A DNA stretch of 64,000 bases from the NCBI RefSeq assembly GCF_003003355.1, contig NZ_PVTQ01000004.1, forward strand, positions 186,001 to 250,000, read 5' to 3'. The position numbers and the translations under genes are program-made. This stretch comes from Donghicola tyrosinivorans. GTDB lineage: Bacteria > Pseudomonadota > Alphaproteobacteria > Rhodobacterales > Rhodobacteraceae. Positions 17,691 through 26,100 of the stretch are shown here, piece after piece. The stretch's first letter is position 1; every line of letters starts with the position of its first letter. The notes below the pieces were generated by a model that did not search any database, was not told where the DNA came from, and saw nothing but the letters and a program-made list of their open reading frames with translations.

Positions 17691-17713
17691 GAGTATTTGG
17701 ATCAAGATGAAGC
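17691..17713 (+). repeat. Dispersed intergenic motif, copy 1
   Basis: GAGTATTTGGATC followed by AAGATGAAGC. One of ten copies in the window; it lies between the convergent carD and cobS genes, 35 bases from copy 2. Confidence 0.6.
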
Positions 17714-17747
17714 CCGAACGTCTGCGCGTTAGGGGCGCGGCGGTTTT

Positions 17748-17770
17748 GAGTATTTTTACAATAAGGAAGC
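17748..17770 (+). repeat. Dispersed intergenic motif, copy 2 (overlaps cobS 3' end)
   Basis: GAGTATTTTTACA followed by ATAAGGAAGC. The cobS stop codon (17756-17758) lies inside the motif, so it supplies the last codons of cobS. Copies 1 and 2 are in the same orientation with a GC-rich spacer. Confidence 0.5.
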
Positions 17771-18514
17771 CGTAAGGGCGATGAGGGCGGCGATCTCGGT
17801 CAGTTGCTGTGAAGCACCGAGGATATCGCCGGTTTGCCCGCCGATCTTGCGCATGGCGATGGCGGCCCAAAGGCCGAGGATGGCGGCGGCAGCGAGGCAT
17901 GGGATAAGGCCGATGAGGGGCAGGGCGATTGCGAGGCCGATCATCGGGCCGATGACGGCAGGCAGCGCTTTGGGGCGGCCTACAGAGGCCGAGAGGCCTC
18001 CTTGGCGGGCTTGGGGCATGCGTCCCATCAGGAGGGGCAGACCGGCGCGACTGAGGGCACCCAGTGCGACGCAGATCGGGAGGGCCATTTGCGGAGTGGA
18101 TGCGAAGAGTGTCGTGAGCAGGGCTGCGCGCCACAAGAGGCTGAGAGCGATGGCGATGACGCCATAGGCTCCGGTGCGGCTGTCTTTCATGATCTCGAGC
18201 CGGCGGTCCTTGGTCCAGCCGCCCCAGAGGCCGTCGGCGCTGTCGGCAAGCCCGTCTTCGTGCAAAGCACCGGTCAGAATCACGGAGGCGGTGAGGGCGG
18301 CAAGGGCTTGGGCCACAGGAGGCAGGCCGATGAATTGCGTGGCAAGGGCCGCTGTGCCAGTACAAGCGCCAAGGATGGCGCCCGCAAGGGGATAGGCCCA
18401 GGTCGCCTCTGCGCTGCGGGCGGTCGCTCTGGCCGGATCGACGGGGACCGGAAGGCGCGACAAAAGGCCTAAAGCGGCGGGCAGGTCTTGCCAGTGGAAG
18501 GAACGCTGTGTCAT
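17756..18514 (-). CDS. cobS: Adenosylcobinamide-GDP ribazoletransferase (cobalamin synthase)
   Basis: A 252-residue inner-membrane enzyme that joins adenosylcobinamide-GDP and alpha-ribazole in the last part of cobalamin assembly. The signature HEDGLADSADGLWGG begins at H85, and several hydrophobic segments follow. The gene is divergent from cobT, whose product makes the alpha-ribazole phosphate precursor; the two share a 71-bp intergenic region. I see no cobalamin riboswitch there. The C-terminus ends in the dispersed motif copy 2. Confidence 0.93.
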   Translation of the reverse strand: MTQRSFHWQDLPAALGLLSRLPVPVDPARATARSAEATWAYPLAGAILGACTGTAALATQFIGLPPVAQALAALTASVILTGALHEDGLADSADGLWGGWTKDRRLEIMKDSRTGAYGVIAIALSLLWRAALLTTLFASTPQMALPICVALGALSRAGLPLLMGRMPQARQGGLSASVGRPKALPAVIGPMIGLAIALPLIGLIPCLAAAAILGLWAAIAMRKIGGQTGDILGASQQLTEIAALIALTASLL

Positions 18515-18585
18515 GGGCAGATCGCTTGTCTAGGACTAGCCACGGTTAAACATGCCCGTAGGGGCGGGATCAACAGGAGGTCATC

Positions 18586-19602
18586 ATGGCGAACGGGAAA
18601 ACCTTTGCGGATGAAGTGGTCAAAGCGCTGGAAGAGGCGCGGGGACCGGACGCAGCGGCGGTTGCGGCAGCAGCGGCGCGGAACGGGCTTCTGACCAAGC
18701 CGCCTGGCGCGTTGGGCCGTCTTGAGGATCTGGCGATCTGGTATGGTGGCTGGCGTGGTACGGACAGGCCGCAGGTCTTGGCGCCTCAGGTGATCATCTT
18801 TGCGGGCAACCATGGTGTGGTGGCACAGGGGATCTCGGCGTTTCCCGCCGAGGTGACCGTGCAAATGGTGGCGAATTTTGAAGCTGGCGGCGCTGCGATC
18901 AACCAGTTGGCCAAGATGTACGGGGCCAAGATGGATGTGGTTGCGCTGGAGTTGGATCGGCCAACCGCTGATTTCACGCAGGCGCCTGCTATGAGCGCGG
19001 ATGAACTGGATGCCGCGTTGCAAGCGGGTTGGGATGCGGTAGATGCCGGATCGGATCTGCTGGTCGTGGGCGAGATGGGCATTGGCAACACCACTGCTGC
19101 TGCGGCCATCGCCTATGCGCTGTTTGGCGGCGATGCGGCCATGTGGGCTGGTCGCGGTACAGGTCTGGACGATGCAGGCGTGGCCCGTAAAGCCGATGTG
19201 ATCGAGCGCGCGGTTTCTCTGCACAAAGGGGCGATGACTTCGCCCATGGCGGTGCTGGCCCATGTGGGTGGGCGCGAACTTGCGGCGATGGCGGGTGCGA
19301 TTGCCCGTGCGCGGACCCTTGGGATTCCGGTGATTCTGGACGGCTACATCTGCTGTGCGGCCGCATCCATTCTGGCGCAATCGGTGGCGGGCGCGTTGGA
19401 TCACGCAGTTGCCGGTCACAAGAGCGAGGAAGCAGGTCACATCAAGCTGCTTGAGGCGCTGGACAAAAAGCCCCTGCTTGATCTGGGCTTGCGCCTTGGT
19501 GAAGGGTCCGGTGCGGCGCTGGCCATCGGTGTGCTGAAAGGCGCTGTCGCCTGCCATTCGGGCATGGCGACCTTTGCTGAGGCCGGTGTCAGCGACGGCT
19601 AA
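18586..19602 (+). CDS. cobT: Nicotinate-nucleotide:dimethylbenzimidazole phosphoribosyltransferase
   Basis: A 338-residue cytoplasmic enzyme that makes alpha-ribazole 5'-phosphate, the lower-ligand precursor of cobalamin. Motifs include [13 protein letters not shown] (about residue 38), [16 protein letters not shown] (about 66), [14 protein letters not shown] (about 163) and the C-terminal [12 protein letters not shown] 18586 follows AGGAGG at 5 bases. It is divergent from cobS. The other cobalamin genes lie elsewhere. Confidence 0.94.
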   Translation: MANGKTFADEVVKALEEARGPDAAAVAAAAARNGLLTKPPGALGRLEDLAIWYGGWRGTDRPQVLAPQVIIFAGNHGVVAQGISAFPAEVTVQMVANFEAGGAAINQLAKMYGAKMDVVALELDRPTADFTQAPAMSADELDAALQAGWDAVDAGSDLLVVGEMGIGNTTAAAAIAYALFGGDAAMWAGRGTGLDDAGVARKADVIERAVSLHKGAMTSPMAVLAHVGGRELAAMAGAIARARTLGIPVILDGYICCAAASILAQSVAGALDHAVAGHKSEEAGHIKLLEALDKKPLLDLGLRLGEGSGAALAIGVLKGAVACHSGMATFAEAGVSDG

Positions 19603-19629
19603 TCCGGCTAGTAATCAGAAGAATTGAGG

Positions 19630-19660
19630 GGCTGTCAGATCACTCTGACAGCCTTTTCTT
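19630..19660. terminator. Terminator after cobT, overlapping the kefC stop codon
   Basis: A perfect 10-bp stem GGCTGTCAGA / TCTGACAGCC with a TCAC loop is followed by TTTTCTTT. The loop holds the reverse-strand kefC stop (19640-19642), so half the stem encodes the last KefC residues. Confidence 0.85.
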
Positions 19661-21523
19661 TACCCGGCTGTATTGTTCAAGCTGCTCCATCAGGTTGGCT
19701 TCCAGCTCTTTTTCCAGCTCGCGGGCGCGGGCGACGTATTCCTTGTTCTGGTCAGCGGGGACTTTGGGGTCCCAGACCTTGGCAAGCTCGGCCACGGTGT
19801 AGCGGTCGTGCTGGTAGAAGACGCGCTCGGCCTCTGCGGCCTCGAATTCGGTGAGGCCGATGTTCTCCAGCACATATCGCCCTGCACGTAGCGAGCTGTC
19901 GAACATCTCGCGCACGATGTCGTCGGCACCGGCTGCGTAGAGGTGATAGACGTGGTTCCGGTCTGCGGCGCGGGCGATGATGTGCAGGTCGGGATGCTGT
20001 TTGCGGGCGTATTTTACCAGCTTTGTTGTGGCGGCCGGATCATCCAGTGCAACAACCAGAATCCGAGCATCCGCAAGGCCAGCAGCCCGCAGCAGGTCGG
20101 GACGGGTGGGATCGCCGAAAAAGCCCTTGAAGCCGAACTTGCGCATCAACTCGATCGTTTTGATGTCGTGGTCGATCACGACAGTCTTGTAGCCACAGGA
20201 CTGCACAAGGCGGTTCACGATCTGGCCAAAGCGCCCGATGCCAGCGATGATGATCGGGCCTTGGTCGTCGATGATGTCTTCGGGGGCGGTGGGGTCACGC
20301 TCTTTCGCGCGGCGGGCCTGAAGATCAAACAGGATGAACAGTGCAGGCGTGATCAGCATGGTTAAAGCGATCACCAGCAGGAACTGCTGGCTGAGCGTGC
20401 CGTCCAGTACCCGAAGCTGGGTGGCGAAGGAAACCAGCACAAAGCCGAACTCGCCCGCTTGGGCAAGGCCAAGGGTGAACAGCCAACGGCCCCGCATCCG
20501 CAGTTTGAAGACACGGGCGATGGTGTAAAGGACGGCAGCTTTGATCAGGATGATCGCCAGTGCCATGCCAAAGATCCCCAAGGGGTTCTTGAACAGCAGG
20601 CCAAAGTTGATGCCCGCGCCGACGGTGATGAAAAAGAGGCCAAGCAGCAGGCCCTTGAAGGGCTCAAGGTCGGTTTCCAGCTCATGGCGGAACTCGGTGT
20701 TGGCCAGAACTACACCAGCCAAAAAGGTGCCAAGCGCGGGCGAGAGGCCAACGGCAGACATCAAAGATGCGATGCCGACCACCATCAGAAGGGCCAGCGC
20801 TGTGTACATCTCGCGCAGTTTGGCAGAGTGGATGTATCGGAACAGCGGACGGGTCAGATAGATGCCGGTCAGAATGACTGTGGCCACCGCACCCAAGGTA
20901 ACAAGGGTCACACCCCAGCCGGGCAACCCTTCCAGCAGGCTATGGCCATGTTCAGCCGCGTCTGCCGATGCCCGTGTAATCGACCCGTCAGGGGCAAATC
21001 CCGGCGCCACGTTCGCGGCCAGCAGCGGCATCAGAGCCAGCATGGGAATGACCGCGATGTCCTGCGTGAGCAGCACTGCAAAGGTCGCACGGCCGCCGTT
21101 GGTCTGGACCAGACCTTTCTCTGACAGGGTTTGCAGCACGATCGCCGTTGATGAGAGCGAGAAGATCATCCCCGCCGCCAGCGAGGTCTCCCACGGCCAG
21201 CCCAGAGCTATGCCCGCCGCGGTGATCAACGCGCCGGTCACCAGAACTTGCATCCCGCCCATGCCAAGCAGCTTTTGCCTCATGTCCCATAGGACACGGG
21301 GTTCAAGCTCTAACCCGATCAGGAACAACATCACCACAACACCGTATTCGGCGAAATGCTGTAGGTCTTGGGTTTCTGCCCCGACAATTCCAAGGATCGG
21401 GCCAATGATGATACCGGCAGCGATATAGCCTAGGACGGATCCAAGGCCCAAGCGCGCGGCAATAGGCACGGCCACAACTGCGGCCAGCAAGTAGATAGCG
21501 ATGTCGAAAAGGATGTTCTGCAT
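19640..21523 (-). CDS. CPA2-type cation:proton antiporter with RCK domain (KefC-like)
   Basis: A 627-residue inner-membrane protein. A Na+/H+ exchanger domain with about 12-13 membrane segments covers residues 1-390. An RCK_N (TrkA-N) NAD-binding domain starts at about 410, with IIIAGIGRFGQIVNRLVQ as its glycine-rich loop and FGDPTRPDLLRAAG downstream. The C-terminal tail is charged and coiled. This is the layout of glutathione-gated KefB/KefC potassium efflux systems; gating and ion cannot be proved from sequence, and no kefF/kefG partner is next to it. Confidence 0.88.
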   Translation of the reverse strand: MQNILFDIAIYLLAAVVAVPIAARLGLGSVLGYIAAGIIIGPILGIVGAETQDLQHFAEYGVVVMLFLIGLELEPRVLWDMRQKLLGMGGMQVLVTGALITAAGIALGWPWETSLAAGMIFSLSSTAIVLQTLSEKGLVQTNGGRATFAVLLTQDIAVIPMLALMPLLAANVAPGFAPDGSITRASADAAEHGHSLLEGLPGWGVTLVTLGAVATVILTGIYLTRPLFRYIHSAKLREMYTALALLMVVGIASLMSAVGLSPALGTFLAGVVLANTEFRHELETDLEPFKGLLLGLFFITVGAGINFGLLFKNPLGIFGMALAIILIKAAVLYTIARVFKLRMRGRWLFTLGLAQAGEFGFVLVSFATQLRVLDGTLSQQFLLVIALTMLITPALFILFDLQARRAKERDPTAPEDIIDDQGPIIIAGIGRFGQIVNRLVQSCGYKTVVIDHDIKTIELMRKFGFKGFFGDPTRPDLLRAAGLADARILVVALDDPAATTKLVKYARKQHPDLHIIARAADRNHVYHLYAAGADDIVREMFDSSLRAGRYVLENIGLTEFEAAEAERVFYQHDRYTVAELAKVWDPKVPADQNKEYVARARELEKELEANLMEQLEQYSRVKKRLSE

Positions 21524-21600
21524 TTATTGGCTCAACTAACTTAAGCCATTATTGTTCCGCGCCATTCTATTTTGAATAGGCGATAGATACTATTTCAAAT

Positions 21601-21627
21601 GCCTGTCTCTTTTGTGCAGAGACAGGC
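21601..21627 (-). terminator. Hairpin after the PilM/PilP-like gene
   Basis: A 9-bp perfect stem GCCTGTCTC / GAGACAGGC with a 9-base loop lies 9 bases beyond the stop of the upstream reverse-strand gene. The reverse-strand downstream sequence is ATTTGAAATAG, so it has only a weak U-tract. Confidence 0.5.
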
Positions 21628-21635
21628 GTTAAAAT

Positions 21636-23921
21636 TCAGCTTTGGGGAATGGTTAGTACGATGTTGCGGCCACCCTTGACCAGCTTCAGATCGTCCGACC
21701 CGATGGCAGCCACGCGGCCCCCGTCCAGAGAGTCTCCGACCTTAACCTTTTTGTAGCGGCCATTTGACAGGCGCACCAAAGCGCGGCGGTCGCTGGAGGC
21801 GCCGTAAACGCCGATCAGGTTGGTCTTCTTGAGGTTCAGCACGTTATCTTCGGTTGCCGCTTTCTGGACCGAGGCCTTGGACGGGATCGAAGGCGCCGCA
21901 GAGGCCGTGCGCTTTTGCGGCGCGGGGGCCTCTGGTTCCGGTGTTGCCTTACGAACGGTTTTTTCAAAGTTCGACGGGCGGGCTTTTGGCATCAGCGATG
22001 CGGTGGCCAGCTCATCGGGGATGGCGTCAGCTTCGGCTTCGTGATCGACGTTCTGGTTGCCTTGTAGCATCTCCAGATCAACGGTGCTGCCGCCTGCAGT
22101 GGCTTCGCGAAGGGATGCCATGACCGCCTCGGCGGTCTCGCCCTGATCGGGCAGAAGGGGCGCGGGAACCAGATCATCAGGACGGGCGCGGGGACGGAAT
22201 TGGGCCAACTCGTCCAGCGTCCGGCCACCAAGATTGGCACGCTGAACCTCTTGGATCAGGTCTTGGGGGCGGGACTGGGGGCGAATTTTCCAGTCATTTG
22301 CCACAGCTTCAGCAACCGCTTCGGGCTCGGGTTCCGGTGTTTCCAGAGCGGGACGCTCTGGCGGCACGACAGAGGGGCGGCCCGCAAAGACGCGGTACCC
22401 ATCGGGGGCCAAGGTCCCTTCAGGGGTGGCTTTGACCAAACCGTTGTCATCCAGCGCAAAGACATGCTCTGCCGCAGGGGGCAGGCCCTGCCGGTCCGGC
22501 ACAATATCGTGGCTGTAGGATGTCGCCAAAGGCAATGCTACCGCGTCCAGTGAAGGAACGGCGTTGTCCATGGACGGAACATATAGGTCTTCGTTGCCGA
22601 CCTCACCCAGTGCCAGCGGCGGTTCCGGTGCCAGCGGGTAGATGCCGCTGCGCGAATAAAGCGCCAGCGCCTCGGCCTCTGTCATCGGAACGATGGTGGG
22701 CGCAGGCGGTGCCTCGGCAGGCGCTTCGGCGACTTCCGGTTCAGGGGTGGCCGCAGGCGGGACTGGTAGCAGATCCTCGGGCGCGCCATAGATGGCAAGG
22801 GTGGTGTTGGCCTCTTCGGGGGAAGGGGCGGGCGTTGTCGGGGCCAGCGGCTCATGGTCCAGATCGGCCAGATCGCCTGCGCTTTCGTCGTTGTCGCCTG
22901 TAACATCAGGCGTGACGGTCACATTGACCACGTCAGGATCAAGTGCGGCCGTGTCATCCTCTGCGCCGCCAAGCAGCAGCATCGAGGCGGCGATGCCTGT
23001 TACGAACACACCGGCGACACTGACGATCAAAAGTCCCAAACCGGACTTCCGACCGTTCGCGGCCTGCGGCCGCAAGCCGGACAGAAGACCGCCAATCACG
23101 CCGAAGATGCCACCCTTGGCTTCGCGCTCCGCTTTCAGCGTCTGCCCGCTAGGCTGCGCAGGAGGCACAGGTGCATCGCGACGCGCTGTCAGCGACGCAG
23201 TGGGCGCGTCGGTAAATTCATCGGCTTCTTCGATGTCGATAAACGGAGCGTCGGGAATAGCCTCAGTCGCAGCGACCGGATTTGCCATCACCGCGCTGGC
23301 CTTGGCCAGCACATCGTCCTTCTCGCCAGTGTCTCTTGTTGTGGCGGCAGGGGCGGGCGCTGCCTCTTCCTCTTCTGGGGGAAGAATATGCATCACGACG
23401 GAATCGCGCCGGACGTTGTCGCCCTTTTTCAGGGTTTTGCGGGCGTGCAGCGCAGTGCCCAAATAGGGCTCGCCTTCAAACAGGCTCTCATCCGAGGGGA
23501 TCGCCACGAAACTCATAGGCTCTAGCCCGTGGTCCAGCGCGAAGCTCTCGGCCTCGTCCAGCGTTTCATGGGCGACGGCAGCAATCCGCAATGTGCCATC
23601 CGCCGCGCCCGCACAGTCAAAGCTAAGCTCTTCTACTGGATAGGGGGTCTGGCCCTCTAGCGCGGCGCGGGCATTGATTCTATCGCGGCCCGGTTGGCTG
23701 GTCGGTAAGGTCAGATAACGGATCTGTTCCTCGGGGATGACAACCTTACAGCGCACACCATGAGGGGCATGGGCGCGGGCTTTTTCCACCATCGCGGCCA
23801 TTTCTTCGGAAAAACGCGGAGAATCCAGCGCCACCTCTCCCAAGGGGCGCCATCCGTCCTTTGTCCGTCTTAAAAGTCTGATCCCGTCAAACGAGAGCGC
23901 CAGTGCGTAATTCGGTTTCAT
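21636..23921 (-). CDS. Large single-span protein, PilM/GspL-like N-terminus and PilP/GspC-like C-terminus
   Basis: A 761-residue protein of unproven function. Residues 1-180 look like the cytoplasmic actin-like part of PilM/GspL (LALSFDGIRLLRR, then VIPEEQIRYLTLPT). Residues 180-290 are acidic and proline-rich. One membrane span lies at about 294-319. Residues 320-680 are low-complexity, rich in Pro, Ala and Glu, with repeated short RPRARP-type basic motifs. Residues about 690-761 (NLIGVYGASSDRRALVRLSNG, then KVGDSLDGGRVAAIG) resemble the PilP/GspC periplasmic HR-type domain. No pilus or secretion genes adjoin. ATG 23919-23921 is preferred because residues before it are not protein-like; the ribosome site is weak. 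Confidence 0.65.
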   Translation of the reverse strand: MKPNYALALSFDGIRLLRRTKDGWRPLGEVALDSPRFSEEMAAMVEKARAHAPHGVRCKVVIPEEQIRYLTLPTSQPGRDRINARAALEGQTPYPVEELSFDCAGAADGTLRIAAVAHETLDEAESFALDHGLEPMSFVAIPSDESLFEGEPYLGTALHARKTLKKGDNVRRDSVVMHILPPEEEEAAPAPAATTRDTGEKDDVLAKASAVMANPVAATEAIPDAPFIDIEEADEFTDAPTASLTARRDAPVPPAQPSGQTLKAEREAKGGIFGVIGGLLSGLRPQAANGRKSGLGLLIVSVAGVFVTGIAASMLLLGGAEDDTAALDPDVVNVTVTPDVTGDNDESAGDLADLDHEPLAPTTPAPSPEEANTTLAIYGAPEDLLPVPPAATPEPEVAEAPAEAPPAPTIVPMTEAEALALYSRSGIYPLAPEPPLALGEVGNEDLYVPSMDNAVPSLDAVALPLATSYSHDIVPDRQGLPPAAEHVFALDDNGLVKATPEGTLAPDGYRVFAGRPSVVPPERPALETPEPEPEAVAEAVANDWKIRPQSRPQDLIQEVQRANLGGRTLDELAQFRPRARPDDLVPAPLLPDQGETAEAVMASLREATAGGSTVDLEMLQGNQNVDHEAEADAIPDELATASLMPKARPSNFEKTVRKATPEPEAPAPQKRTASAAPSIPSKASVQKAATEDNVLNLKKTNLIGVYGASSDRRALVRLSNGRYKKVKVGDSLDGGRVAAIGSDDLKLVKGGRNIVLTIPQS

Positions 23922-24084
23922 AATAAATCTTACCACGTCCAAAGCGGGCGCGGGTAGCCGCATTCATCAAATTGGCGTTAGGGTACAGCAGGAAATCGCG
24001 CAGGAAAAGCACTGGCACGCGCTGCACTTGCACGGCGCTTGCATGGCACCCACCTAAGTTGGATCACCAGCAGGGAGACACAAG

Positions 24085-24780
24085 ATGCTGAGGACTGGAA
24101 TTCTGGCGCTGGCGCTGGCAACTGCGGCAATGCCCCTTTACGCCGAGGCCGAGCGTGTGATCCGCGTGGACGGCATCGGTGAGGTCACTGCCGCGCCCGA
24201 CATGGCCGTAATCACCGTGGGCACGCGGTTTCAGGATAAAACCGCTGGCGCCGCGATGGAACAGGTCACCGAGGCCCAAACCAAGGTGATCGAAGCTCTG
24301 AAATTGCTAGGGATTTCGGGGGCTGACGTGCAAACGCGATCTGTCACCGTGAATCCCGTGTGGGCCGACCGCCAGTCGGGCAGCCGCCCCGAGATTGCGG
24401 GCTTTGAGGCCGGAAACACGGTCATGGTGCGGGTGACGTCCCTTGAAAACCTTGGGTTCGTGATCGATCGCGTGCTGTCCGAAGGGGCCAACCAGATGGA
24501 TGGTCTGGTTTTTGGTATTTCAGACGACAAAGCCCTGCGCGATCAGGCCCGCAAAGCCGCCGTGGCTGACGCGATTTCCAAGGCGCAGCTTTATGCGCTG
24601 GCAGCAGGTGTCGAGTTGGGGCCTGTTCAGGAAATCACCGAAAGCGGCAGCGGCGGCTTCATTGAGGCCATGGACGGTCGCGCGATGATGGCCATGGCCA
24701 AAGCCGCCCCGATTGAGGCGGGCGAGATGACCATCAACGCGAATGTCGGAATGGTTTTCGGGATTCGCGATCCCGAATAA
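24085..24780 (+). CDS. Periplasmic SIMPL (DUF541) domain protein
   Basis: A 231-residue protein with a signal peptide (residues 1-20, ending LYAEA) and a SIMPL domain over residues 25-228. Markers are the IRVDGIGEVTAAPDMAVI start, repeated A/K-rich helices (DQARKAAVADAISKAQLYAL), and a final beta segment. Related proteins are periplasmic or outer-membrane-associated and linked to oxidative stress in E. coli (YggE), but the activity is unknown. GGGAGA precedes ATG 24085. It is convergent with the next gene, with a 4-base gap. Confidence 0.85.
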   Translation: MLRTGILALALATAAMPLYAEAERVIRVDGIGEVTAAPDMAVITVGTRFQDKTAGAAMEQVTEAQTKVIEALKLLGISGADVQTRSVTVNPVWADRQSGSRPEIAGFEAGNTVMVRVTSLENLGFVIDRVLSEGANQMDGLVFGISDDKALRDQARKAAVADAISKAQLYALAAGVELGPVQEITESGSGGFIEAMDGRAMMAMAKAAPIEAGEMTINANVGMVFGIRDPE

Positions 24781-24784
24781 CCGC

Positions 24785-25768
24785 TTAGCGCATCCAGAAG
24801 CCTTCACGCTTCAGCTTGTTGCGGATGGCCTGTTCTTTCTGGGGCAGGTCATTGCGATCGAACAGAGCGCGGACCTTCTCGCCGCGATTCTGGTAGATCA
24901 TCCGTTTGAAAGGGTCGTAATTCTTCAGTACCTTTTTGACCTTATTGGGGGCTGTGACGGCCTCCATCGTCTGGATCACCCGATCCTCTTCGCGGGCATA
25001 CATCAAGGGCAGCACGCGGTAGTGGCAGGTGGTTTTCCCGTCCAGCCAACCTTCGGACAAAGCGCCAAAGCCGCCGCCAAAGCTGTGCAGCACCAAGGGC
25101 AGGGCGATCTGGTCCAGCCACGGCCAGATTTCCTGACAGACCAAGGCCTTGGGACGATCATCCATGATCGCTTTGGCAACCTCCAGATAGCGCGCGCCAA
25201 AGGCATGGGCATCGCGTCCATAAAAGAAGCCCGCGTTGAAATAGGGATACCGACGCCAGAATTCGCGGGGATAGCTGATGTCTTGGGCGCTTTCGAAATC
25301 CAGATCGAATTTCTCGTAGAGCGAGCCCCAGATTTCCTCATAGCCCGGACCGTAGAGTTCGATATTCGGCCAGGTATTCTCGCGCCGCATCGAGGCTGCG
25401 GGCCGGTCGAAATCAAAGGGGACGTCGGTGATCTCATCAAGAATCAATGTGTCCGAATCAAAGAACACGAAAGGCTTATCGTTCGGAACCTGAGACAGGC
25501 ATTCGATCTTGTTGCCGTTAGGATAGGCTTCGCCAAAGACGCGGCTCTCAAAGGGCAGGATTTCAGCGCCGAGGGATTCGAGCAGTTCGCGGGCGTCGGA
25601 TTTGATCCGCGGGTCAAATGACCACTTGGCACCGGGCTGGGGCTCTGCCACGAAAAGCTTGCCCTTGAAGGCGGGGCTTTTCTCTTTGAGCGAGGCCGCG
25701 AAAACAACCGCTTCGTATTGCAACCGGCCTGCATGGCCGACGATGACGATATTGAAATCCTGTGTCAT
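24785..25768 (-). CDS. Putative GT-A-fold glycosyltransferase-like protein
   Basis: A 327-residue soluble protein with a Rossmann-like N-terminus (FNIVIVGHAGRLQYEAVVFA) and a DxD motif DSD at residues 104-106, in the context PFVFFDSDTLILDE. This is the metal/nucleotide-sugar site of GT-A enzymes such as GT8. A later aromatic stretch (NAGFFYGRDA, LVCQEIWPWLDQ) also fits that fold. Donor and acceptor are unknown, and no polysaccharide genes are nearby. It could also be an inactive relative. Confidence 0.55.
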   Translation of the reverse strand: MTQDFNIVIVGHAGRLQYEAVVFAASLKEKSPAFKGKLFVAEPQPGAKWSFDPRIKSDARELLESLGAEILPFESRVFGEAYPNGNKIECLSQVPNDKPFVFFDSDTLILDEITDVPFDFDRPAASMRRENTWPNIELYGPGYEEIWGSLYEKFDLDFESAQDISYPREFWRRYPYFNAGFFYGRDAHAFGARYLEVAKAIMDDRPKALVCQEIWPWLDQIALPLVLHSFGGGFGALSEGWLDGKTTCHYRVLPLMYAREEDRVIQTMEAVTAPNKVKKVLKNYDPFKRMIYQNRGEKVRALFDRNDLPQKEQAIRNKLKREGFWMR

Positions 25769-25855
25769 TGCCCCTCTGGAAACAGTTATGCGATCAAAGA
25801 AAAATCGTTACTGTCTGGGACTATAGTCAGGTTGGATAAATTCAGAAAGCCTGCA

Positions 25856-25871
25856 TTTCGCATCTGCGAAA
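25856..25871. promoter_or_regulatory. Palindrome TTTCGCA-TC-TGCGAAA
   Basis: A perfect 7-bp inverted repeat with a 2-base centre lies upstream of the glycosyltransferase-like gene and 31 bases past the 3' end of tRNA-Tyr. The same core (TTCGCA-NN-TGCGAA) occurs upstream of pyc at 36267-36280, which suggests a shared DNA-binding protein. Confidence 0.35.
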
Positions 25872-25902
25872 GGCCTTGATAATCCACACATTCTTGGGGG
25901 AA

Positions 25903-25986
25903 TGGTGGGCGACCCTGGAATCGAACCAGGCATGGGTCTCCCCGGCGGAGTTACAGTCCGCTGCCGCACCTTGCAGCTCGTCGCCC
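25903..25986 (-). tRNA. tRNA-Tyr (anticodon GTA)
   Basis: An 84-nt class II tRNA on the reverse strand with encoded CCA. The acceptor stem GGGCGAC/GTCGCCC, anticodon stem GCGGA/TCCGC, T-stem CCTGG/CCAGG and a 14-base variable arm with a GGG/CCC stem are all intact. By my alignment, position 8 is G instead of the nearly universal U, and position 14 is C instead of A. The tertiary 8:14 contact would then be a G:C pair. Confidence 0.95.
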
Positions 25987-26100
25987 TGACGTGGGGCGGT
26001 GTCTAACCCTGCCTACGGGGGGCGTCAACAGGAAAAAACCTTGCACCGGAAAAGAATGCTAGGCACGTAGGCGCACAGACGAAGATAGGGGGCGCAAGCC

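Noticed and set aside
18515-18585. Cobalamin riboswitch between cobS and cobT
   Set aside because: The 71-bp gap is too short and lacks the B12-box.
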